DNA from: Streptomyces zagrosensis
Lineage (GTDB): Bacteria > Actinomycetota > Actinomycetes > Streptomycetales > Streptomycetaceae
DNA length: 64,000 nt
Assembly (NCBI RefSeq): GCF_014203645.1
Contig: NZ_JACHJL010000011.1
Coordinates: 1 to 64,000, forward strand
Direction of reading: 5' to 3'
Part shown: positions 1 through 9,800 of the stretch, in pieces
Position numbering within the stretch: the stretch's first letter is position 1
How the letters are laid out: the number at the start of each line of letters is the position of its first letter
Program-made: the position numbers and the translations under genes
Notes under the pieces: model-generated
Databases searched by the model: none
Seen by the model: the letters and a program-made list of their open reading frames with translations, nothing else
Told to the model about the DNA's origin: nothing

Positions 1-827
1 ACCAACCCCACACCCTCCGCAAAATTCGTCCCATCCGCCCCCTCCGCAAACGCCTTACACCGCCCATCCCGCGCCAACCCCCGCTGCCGACTGAATGCCA
101 CGAAGGGAGTTGGCGTTGCCATGACCGTGACACCACCGGTGAGGGCCAAAGTGCTTTCCCCCGAACGCAGCGACTGGCATGCCAAGTGCAGCGCGACAAG
201 GGAGGAGGAGCAGGCCGTATCCACGGTCACCGCGGGGCCCTCAAGGCCGAGCGTATAGGCCACGCGTCCGGAGATGACGGAGGAGTAGACCCCGGTGGGA
301 ATGTAGCCCTCGACATCGGCCGACGCATTGTTCAGCAGAGTGTCGTAGTCATGGGAATAGCAGCCGACGAATACACCGGTGGCGCTCTTATGCAGGGAGG
401 TGGGGTCGATGCCGGCCCGCTCGAAGGTTTCCCACGCGGTTTCCAGTACGAGCCGCTGCTGCGGATCGGTGGCCAGGGCCTCGCGCGGGCTCATGTGGAA
501 GAACTCGGCGTCGAAGTCGGCGGCGTCGTAGAGGAATCCGCCCTGTCGGCCGTAACTCTTGCCCGCTACATCGGGGTCCGGATCGTAGAGCGTCTCCAGA
601 TTCCAGCCCCGGTCGGCAGGGTAGTCCGCGATGGCGTCCTTCTCGTCGATGACGAGTTGCCACAGGTCCTCGGGGGATGAGACGCCTCCCGGGTATCGGC
701 AGCCCATGCCCACAATCGCGATGGGCTCGAACCGGTCCGACTCGACCTCTTGTAGGCGTTGGCGAGTGCGGCGCAGGTCGGCCGTCACTCGGCGCAGGTA
801 CTCCCGAAGCTTCTTTTCATCCGACAT
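1..827 (-). CDS. Modular type I polyketide synthase, N-terminal part (docking segment and KS), runs off the window
   Basis: This is the 5' part of a second PKS gene reading leftward; its 3' end lies outside the window. Residues about 1-30 are a charged helix beginning MSDEKKLREYLRRV, typical of an N-terminal docking coiled coil. A ketosynthase starts near residue 34 (PIAIVGMGCRYPGG). The condensing cysteine is present in DTACSSS (about residue 206), so the KS should extend a chain. The start ATG shares one base with the stop of the upstream PKS (TGATG), so the two are translationally coupled. The docking helix fits the C-terminal docking region of the upstream protein. This module should therefore accept its chain; its AT and reductive domains are not visible. 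Confidence 0.95.
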   Translation of the reverse strand, partial: MSDEKKLREYLRRVTADLRRTRQRLQEVESDRFEPIAIVGMGCRYPGGVSSPEDLWQLVIDEKDAIADYPADRGWNLETLYDPDPDVAGKSYGRQGGFLYDAADFDAEFFHMSPREALATDPQQRLVLETAWETFERAGIDPTSLHKSATGVFVGCYSHDYDTLLNNASADVEGYIPTGVYSSVISGRVAYTLGLEGPAVTVDTACSSSLVALHLACQSLRSGESTLALTGGVTVMATPTPFVAFSRQRGLARDGRCKAFAEGADGTNFAEGVGL

Positions 828-3800
828 CAGAAGCCACCATCCTCACGTTGGCCGGGCAGTCCGGAAAGTCCAAACTCGTTCTCGATGACGTTGAAGATCT
901 CGTCGTCCGTGGCGGACTTCAGGTCGTCGCCGGAGTCAAGTGCCGACTCCCGATCGTTTTCGCCCAGCTTCCACACAAGGCTTTCCAGGCGTGCTCTGAT
1001 TGCGGCGCTTTCGGATTCTTCGACGGCGAGTTCGGACAGGCTGCTTTCGAGTTGTTCGAGCTCGCGCTGTAGGCGTAGCGCAGGGTCGGCGTCACGCGGG
1101 TTGAGCTGGGTGTGTAGATGGGCGGCGAGTTCGGCGGGCGTGGGGTGATCGAAGATCAGCGTGGGGGACAGCCGTAGCCGGGTCGCCGTGGTCAGGCGGT
1201 TGCGCAGCTCGACGGCGGTGAGCGAGTCGAAGCCGATCTCCTTGAAGGGGCGCACGGCCACGATGCTGTCGGGGGTGGGGTGACCAAGGACGGTGGCCGC
1301 ATGGCCGCGTACCAGGCCGAGCAGATGCCGGTGCTGGTCTTCGGGGGCGAGGGCCGCGAGTTCTTCGGCGAGGCCGCTCGCGGTCGTGCCGGTGGCCGCG
1401 GCGCGCCGGGTGGGGGCGCCCGGCAGGGCCCGTAGCAGTGCGGGCACGGCGACCGGGTCGGTGGGCGGTGTGATGGGGCAGGGCGCGAGGTTGGCGTGGT
1501 CGAGCCGCAGGGCCGTGTCGAAGAGCGCGAGGGCGTGGTCGGTACGGAGTGGAGTGACGCCGGCGTGGCTGATGACGCGGTCGCGCTGGGCGCCGTCCAG
1601 GTGTCCGGTCATGCCGCTGGCCTCCTCCCACAGCCCCCAGGCGAGGGAGGTGGCAGGCAGGCCCTGGGCGCGCCGGTGGAGGCTGAGGGCGTCGAGGAAG
1701 GCATTGGCTGCGGCGTAGTTGGCCTGGCCCGCGTTGCCCAGTGTGGCGGTGGCGGAGGAGAACAGGACGAAGGCAGCCAACGGTGCTCCCGCGGTGGCCT
1801 GGTGCAGGTTCCAGGCGGCGTCCACCTTGGGGCGGAAGACGGTGGCGATGTGTGGGGAGGTGAGGTTTTCCAAGGTGCTGTCGTCGAGGGCGCCCGCGGC
1901 GTGGAGTACCGCCGTGAGGGGGTGCTCGGCGGGGATGCTCTGCACGAGGTCGGCCAGGGCCTGCGGGTCGGCGGCGTCGCAGGCCGCGATGGTGACCTCG
2001 GCGCCGAGTTCGGTGAGTTGGGTGCGGAGTTGTGCAGCACCGTCCGCGGCGGGTCCGCTGCGGCTGATGAGCAGGAGTCGCCGGGCGCCGTGCCGGGTGA
2101 CCAGGTGCCGGGCCACTAGGCCGCCGAGCGTGCCGGTGCCGCCGGTGATCAGTACCGTGCCGGCCGGGTCGAGAGTCGCCGGGAGGCTGAGTGTGATCTT
2201 TCCGGTGTGCCGGGCCAGGCTGAAGTACCGCAGGGCCTGGCGCGCTTGGGAGATGGGCCAGGTGGTGGTCGGCAGGGGGCGAAGAGTTCCGGCGTCGAAG
2301 AGGGCCGAGAGGTCGGCGAACATCTCCTGGAGGCGATCGGCGTCCACATCGAGGAGGTCGAACACCTCGTACAGAAGGTTCGGATGGACGGTGGCGACCT
2401 CATGTGGGTCGCGGATGTCGGTCTTGCCCATCTCGATGAAACGGCCGTTTGGCGCCAGCAGGCGAAGGGAGGCGTCGATGAATTCCGCGGTAAGGGAGTT
2501 CAGGACGATGTCCAGGCCGCCGGGGGCATGGGAGCGGAAGTGTGCCTCGAAGTCCAGGGCGCGTGAGGACGCGATGTGGTCGGCGTCCAGGCCCATGGCC
2601 CGCAGCGTGTCCCACTTCGGCGGGCTGGCCGTGGCGTAGACCTCGGCGCCGAAGTGGCGGGCGAGTTGGACGGCGGCCATGCCGACGCCGCCGGTGGCGG
2701 TGTGGATGAGGACCTTGTCGCCGGTACGTATCCGAGCCAGCTTGACGAGGCTGTAGTACGCGGTAAGGAAGGCCGCGGGGACGGTGGCCGCGGCGGTGAA
2801 CGACCAGTCGTCGGGTATCCGGGCCACCAGGCGGTGGTCGGTGACGCGAATGGGGCCGATGCCGCCGTCTGCGGCCATGCCCATCACGCGGTCCCCCGGC
2901 GCGAGGGATGTCACTTCCGCGCCGACCTCGGTGATGACACCGGCGTCCTCTCCGCCGATCGGCACCTTGCCCGGTACGAGTCCCAGGGACACCATCACGT
3001 CCCGGAAGTTCAGGCCCGCGGCCCGTACGGCGATGCGTATCTCTCGCGGCCCCAGGGGCGCGCGGCCCTGCTCAGCCGCCTCAGCCTGGTCTGGCTGGTC
3101 TGGCTGGTCTGGTTGCGCTGTGCTCGCGAGGACCACCTGTCCCAGGGTGCCGCCCTGCCCCGACACCTCCAGGTGCCAGCCGGGCCCTTCCGTGGGCGGG
3201 ATGAGGGTGTCGCCGCCGGTGGCCGGCACGAGCCGGGCCGCACTGATCTCCCCGTCGCGCAGGGCAAGTTGGGTCTCGCCATCGCTCAGCGCGGCGGCGA
3301 GTGCGGTGGGTAGCGCGCGGTGAGATGCCTCGCGGTGATCGGTGTCGAGCAGCAGGAACTGGTCGGGATGCTCGGCCTGTGCGCTGCGTACCAGGCCCCA
3401 GATCGCGGCGTGCACGAGTCCGCGTACGTCCATCGGCTCGGTGATCGATGGGTTGACGGCGCCGTGCGAGATGAGACACAGCCGGCTGGCCACGTACTGC
3501 GGGGTGGTGAGCCAGTCCTGGAGCAGTTGCAGGACGGTAGCGGTGAGTGCGGCGGTCTGTTGCACGGGGTCGGCATCGGCGTCGGGTGCGGGCAGCACGG
3601 CGAGGACGGCGTCCGGTGCGGCTTCGCCTGCTTCCAGGGCGTTGGCGAGGCCGGCCAGTCGGTCGTGGCGCCTGACGGTGGCACCGGTGTACTGGCTCAG
3701 GAGGCCGGCCAAGCCGGAGTCCTGGGCGTCGAGCACGGACAGGCGCTGCGGGATGTCGGTCCGCGGACTCTCGTCCCGGGCCGGGAGTGGGTGCCAGGCA

Positions 3801-6800
3801 AGGTGGAACAGGGAGCGCTGGGTGTCGAATTGGGGTGCCAAGCCCTGGGTGGTGAGGGGGCGCAGGGTCAGGCTCTCGATCGTGATGACGGGCTGGCCGG
3901 CGGGGTCGGTCGCGGTCAACTGGACGGTGTTGGGGCCCGTGGGGGTGACCTGTACGCGCAGCGAGTCGGCGTCGGTGGCATGGAGGTGGACCCCGCTCCA
4001 GGCGAAGGGCAGCGCGAGCGCGTCCGCTGTGCTGCCGGCCTGGTCGGGGGTGAGGAAGACGGCGTGTAGGGCGGAGTCGAGTAGGGCCGGGTGCAGCCCG
4101 TATCCGCTGGTGGGGGTGTCGGGTGCCAGCCGGGCATCGGCGTACACGATGGTGTGGTGGCGCCAGGCGGCGCGCAGGTTTTGGAAGGCGGGCCCGTAGT
4201 GGTATCCGCGCTCGGCCAACATCGGGTAGAGGTCGTCCACGGGCAGGCGGTCGGCGCCGGGCGGCGGCCAGGTGCGGTCGGCTGGCTCTGCCGCGGTGGC
4301 GCGGGTGGCGGTGCTGAGGATGCCGCTGGCGTGCTGGGTCCAGGGGTGGTCGGCTTCGGTGCCCTGGGGACGGGAGTGGATGTCGATGCGTCGCCGCGCG
4401 CCGACCCCGGTGTCGCCGCCGTCTGACTCGGCGGAGGCGACGGTGATGTGCAGGTGTACGGGCTGCTCGCCGGTCAGCAGCAGGGGGGTGTGGAGGGTGA
4501 GCTCCGCCAGTACGGGGCAGCCGGTGGCGGTGCCTGCGGTGAGCGCCAGTTCGAGGTACGCGGTGGCCGGTAGCAGGGGCGTGTGGGTGACGGCATGCTC
4601 GGCCAGCCAGGGCTGGCTGCTGGTGCTGAGGGTGCCGGTCGCGTGCCAGCTTCCATCGGGCAGGTGCGTGGTACTCGCAAGCAGTGGGTGCCGGGTGCCG
4701 TGCAGGCCGACACCGTCCGCGCCGGTGCTGGCGGTGGTGGGGCTCAGCCAGTGGCGGGTGCCCTGGAAGGCGTACGTGGGCAGGTCGATGGGCCGCGTGC
4801 TGCCCTGCGGCCGGCAATGTGCCCGGGTCCAGTCCACCGGCGCGCCGTGGACGTAGCCGGTCGCCAGCGCGGTCAGGAACTGCGGCCAACCACCGGCGTC
4901 CCGGCGCAGTGTTCCCAGTGCGGCCGTACCAGCGGCGAGGTCGCCATCGGCGTGCAGGACGTGCTGGATGCTGGGGGTCAGCACGGGATGCGGGCTGGTT
5001 TCGATGTAGAGCCGGTGGCCGGCGGTGACGAGTTGGTCGAGCGTGGGGTGGAACAGCACCGGCTGGCTGAGGTTGCGGTACCAGTACTCGCCGGTCAGGG
5101 CGGTGGTGTCGAGCAGTCCGCCGGTGACGGTGGAGTAGAAGGGCACCTCGGCGGCGGTGGGGTTGAGGTCCGCGAGGACGGTGCACAAGGTGTCGCGGAG
5201 GACGGTCATGTGCGGGGTGTGGGAGGCGTAGTCCACCGGGATCGTCTTCGCATCGACGCCTTCGGCCTGGCAGTGGGCGACCAGCCGCTCCAGCGCCTCG
5301 ACGTCGCCGGCGACGACGGTGGTGGCCGGGCCGTTGACCGCCGCCAGGTGCAGGCCCGGGTGGTCCGCGAGAAGGGCACGGGCCCGGCCGACGGGGAGCG
5401 GCACCGATGCCATTCCGCCCGTCCCGGCGACCTGGGCCAGCGCCTGTGAGCGCAGGGCCGACACGCGGGCGGCGTCGTCCAACGAGAGGGCTCCGCAGGC
5501 GTACGCGGCGGCGATTTCGCCCTGGGAGTGGCCGATCACCGCATCGGGGTGGACGCCGTGCGCGCGCCACAGGGCGACCAGTGCGCTGGCGACCGCGAAC
5601 AGGGCGGGCTGGACGACGTCAACGCGGTCCAGACCGGGGGCGCCGGGCCGGTGGCGCAGCACGTCGAGCAGGTGCCAGTCGGTGTGGGGTTCCAGGGCTT
5701 GCGCGCAGGCGTCGAGTTCGGCGGCGAAGAGTGGGGAGTCGTCCAGCAGGCCGGCGGCCATGCCGGTCCACTGTGGGCCCTGGCCGGGGAAGACGAACAC
5801 GGTCTTGGGTGTGCCGGCGGCGGTGCCGGTGACGGTGCCGGGGGCGTCCTTGCCTTCGGCCAGCGCTTCCAGTGCGCTGATGAGCTGGGGGGTGTCCTGC
5901 CCGGTGATGACGGCGCGGTGCTCGAAGTGGGAGCGTTCGGTGGCCAACGCGATGGCCACGCCCACCGCTTCGCTCGCCTGCGCCGCGGGTGGCTCGGTGC
6001 CTTGGTGGCGCTGTGCCCAGGCGGCCAGTCGGCCGGCCTGCGCGGCGAGTGCCTGCGGGCTGCGGCCGGAGATCGGCCAGGCGAGGGGCCGGCCGTCGCC
6101 GTCGTTTTCGGCGCTGCCGTTGTTATCGCCACTGCCGTCGTTATCACCGTTGCCGTTGTTATCGCCACTGCCGTTGTTATCGCCACTGCCGTTGCCGTCA
6201 TGTTGGGCGGGGACACGGTGCGTCGGGAAGCTGGGGACCTGGTCCGCATCGAGGCTCAGGCGATCGGGGGCCTGTTCCACGATGAGGTGGGCGTTGGTAC
6301 CGCTGATGCCGAACGAGGACACCGCGGCCCGCCGCGGCCGATCCGCCGTGGGCCAGGCGCGCTCTTCGGTCGCCAGCGCCACCGCGCCCGCCGACCAGTC
6401 CACGTGGGAGGACGGCGCGTCCACGTGCAGCGTGCGCGGCACCACACCGTGCCGTAGCGCCAGCACCATCTTGATGACACCGGCCACACCCGCAGCCGCC
6501 TGCGTATGCCCGATGTTCGACTTCACCGAGCCCAGCCACAGCGGCCGATCCGCCGAGCGGCCTTGCCCGTACGTGGCCTGCACCGCCTGCGCCTCGATCG
6601 GGTCGCCCAACGCCGTCCCCGTACCGTGCGCCTCGACGACGTCCACCTCGCAGGCCGGCACCCGTGCGTTGGCCAACGCCTGGCGGATCACCCGCTGTTG
6701 CGAGGGGCCGTTGGGCGCCGTCAGCCCGTTCGACGCGCCGTCCTGGTTGACCGCGCTCCCCCGTATCACCGCCAACACCCGGTGGCCGTTGCGCTGGGCG

Positions 6801-9800
6801 TCGGACAGCCGCTCCAGCAGGAGCAGACCCACGCCCTCGGACCAGCCCGTGCCATCTGCGGCCTCGGCGAACGCCTTGCACCGGCCGTCGATGGACAGCC
6901 CGCGTTGCCGGCTGAACTCGACGAAAATGCCGGGGAGTGACATCACCGTGACGCCGCCCGCCAGGGCCATGGAGCACTCCGCCGACCGCAGTGCCTGGGC
7001 GGCCAGGTGCAGCGCTACCAGCGAGGATGAGCACGCCGTGTCCACCGTTACCGCGGGCCCCTCCAGGCCCAGCGAGTAGGCGATACGGCCGGACATGACG
7101 CTGCCTGTGCTGCCAGTCAGCAGGAAGCCGCCGTCCGTGCCCTCGGGGGGCTCGTGCATCCGGGGCCCGTAGTCCTGTGCCATCGCTCCGACGAAGACGC
7201 CGACCGGGCCGCCGCGGAGCGCCCGCGGGTCCATGCCCGCCCGCTCGATGGCCTCCCAGGCCACCTCAAGCAGCAGCCGCTGCTGGGGCTCGATGGCATC
7301 GGCCTCGCGCGGCGATATGCCGAAGAACTCGGCGTCGAAGCGGGCCGCGTCGTGCAGGAAGCCGCCTCGCTTGGTGTAGGTGGTGCCGGGGTGGTCGGGG
7401 TCCGGGTGGTAGAGCCCGTGGAGGTTCCAGCCGCGGTCGGTGGGGAAGTCCGTCGTACCCTCGGCTCCTGCGCGCACCAGGTCCCACAGCTGTTCCGGTG
7501 TCTGTACGCCTCCCGGGTAGCGGCAGGCCATCGACACGATGGCGATTGGCTCAGCCGGGTCCGTGGCCGGTACGCCGGCGGGGCTGAGCAGCTGGGCACC
7601 GGTGTCCTGCCCGTGGGGCGCGGGCTCGTTGAGCTCGGTACGCAGGCGGTCGATGACGTGCTGCGGGGTGGGGCAGTCGAAGGTCAGGGTGTGCGGCAGG
7701 CGTAGGCCAGTTGATGTGCTCAACCTGCTGGCGAGCTCGGCGCCGGTGACCGAGTCGAGGCCCAGGTCCTTGAACGTGCGCTCCGGGTCGAAGGCATCGA
7801 GGCGCGCGTGCCCCAACACGGCCGCGGTGGCGCTGAGTACGACGCTGGGCACGTCGATGGCACGTCCCTCGCGGGCGCCGTGGCCATCCGGCTCGTGCGC
7901 GGGCATCGGCGAGGCGGCCGGTTGCGAGGGCAGTTGCGAGGCAGCCAACTGCGGGCCGGCTGTGTCGGCAGCGAGGGGCCCGGGCTGCGCTGACTGGGTC
8001 ACGTCCAGCCAGTAACTCTTCCGCTGGAAGGCGTAGGTGGGCAACTCGCTGGGTCGCGCTCCGTGTGCCGCGAAGCACGCCGTCCAGTCCACGGGTACTC
8101 CGGCAGCGTGCGCCTGCGCCGCCGACATGAGCATCCGCCGCCCATCGCCGCTGTCGCGGCGCAGGGTGCCGATCGCGGCACCGGCTTCGCCCACGATCTG
8201 CTCGACGCTCAGCGTCAGCACCGGATGCGAGCTGTTTTCGATGAATACCGTGTGTCCTGCCGCGGCCAGCGCCCGAACGGCCTCCTCGAACCGCACCGGG
8301 TGGCGCAAATTGCGGTACCAGTAGTCCGCGTCAAGGCGTGCGGTGTCGATGGGTTCCCCGGTCAGCGTCGAATAGAACGGGATGTCCGACGTCCGAGGGG
8401 TGATGTCGGCGAGCGCCGCAAGCAGTTCGTCGCGTACCGACTCGACCTGCGGAGTGTGCGAGGCATAGCCCGCAAGGACGCTTCGTGCCCGCACGCCCCG
8501 TGCCTCGTACGCGGCGGCCAGCTCATCGACGGCTGGCTGATCGCCGGCTACGACCGTGCGCTCCGGGCCGTTGATCGCGGCGACGTGCAGTCGCCCGCCG
8601 TACGCCGCCAGGTCCACGCGCACCTGCGCGACCGGCAGCGGCACCGACGCCATGGCGCCCGGCGTGCCGGACAGCGACCCCACCGCCTTGGCGCGCAGGG
8701 CCACGATCTTCGCGGCATCCTGCAACGACAGGGCTCCGCTCACATGCGCGGCGGCGATCTCGCCCTGCGAGTGTCCGACCACCGCATCGGGGTGCACCCC
8801 CAGCGAACGCCATACCGCGGTGAGCGAGACCATCAGTGCGAACAGCACGGGCTGGATCACATCGGTCCGGTCGAACGCCGGCGCACCGTCCACGCCGCGG
8901 ATCACCTCGGCCGGCGACCAGTCGAGGTAGGGCGTCAAAGCGTCCGTGCACGCCTGAAACGTCGAGTGGAACACCGGCGATGATGCCCACAGTTCCGCGG
9001 CCATCCCGGCCCACTGGCCACCCTGGCCGGGGAAGACGAACGCGACCTTGCCGGGATGGGCTCGCCCACGCACCACGTGCGGCGCGTCCTCACCTCGGCC
9101 CAGCGCGGCCAGGCCGGTCAGCAGGTCCTGCCGGTTGTGGCCGAGCACCACGGCCCGATGGGCGAATGCCGACCGCGTTGCCCACAGCGCCGCGCCCACG
9201 TCGGCCGGCCGCAACTCCTGTCGTTCGGCCATGAACTGCGCCAGCCGTTCGGCCTGAGCTGCCACGCCCGGCGCGGACCGCGCCGACAGCACCCAGGGCA
9301 CCGGGCCCGAGGCGGGCACGGTCGCGCGAGCCGCCGCCGGTGACGCAGCGGGCGGCCCGGCGTGGATGTCGGCGTCGCTATGGGCCCCGTTATTGGCACC
9401 GTTATTGGCGGCGTTATTGGCTGCGTTATTGGCGGCGGCGGCGTCGGGTGGCGCTGAAAGGACGAGATGGCAGTTGGTGCCGCCGATGCCGAAGGAGGAG
9501 ACGCCGGCGAGCCGCTGGCCGTCCTCCCTGGCCGGCCATGGGGTACGGACGGCGGCCACCCGCAGGTTCCAGGCGTCGAAGTCGATACGTGGATGGGGCT
9601 CAGCGAAGTTGAGGCTGGGCGGTATCTCGCCTTCCTTGATGGCCAGGGCCGCCTTGAGGAGGCCGACGATGCCCGCCGCGCCTTCCAGGTGCCCCACGTT
9701 GGTCTTCGCCGAGCCGAGCAGCAGGGGCTCGCTGCTCGTCCTGCCGACACCCAGGACGTCGCCGAGCGCGGATGCCTCCACCGGGTCTCCGACCCGCGTG

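Noticed and set aside
3081..5570. An 829-codon open frame on the minus strand within the PKS gene
   Set aside because: It is a shifted frame of the PKS; the PKS frame carries all DH and AT motifs.
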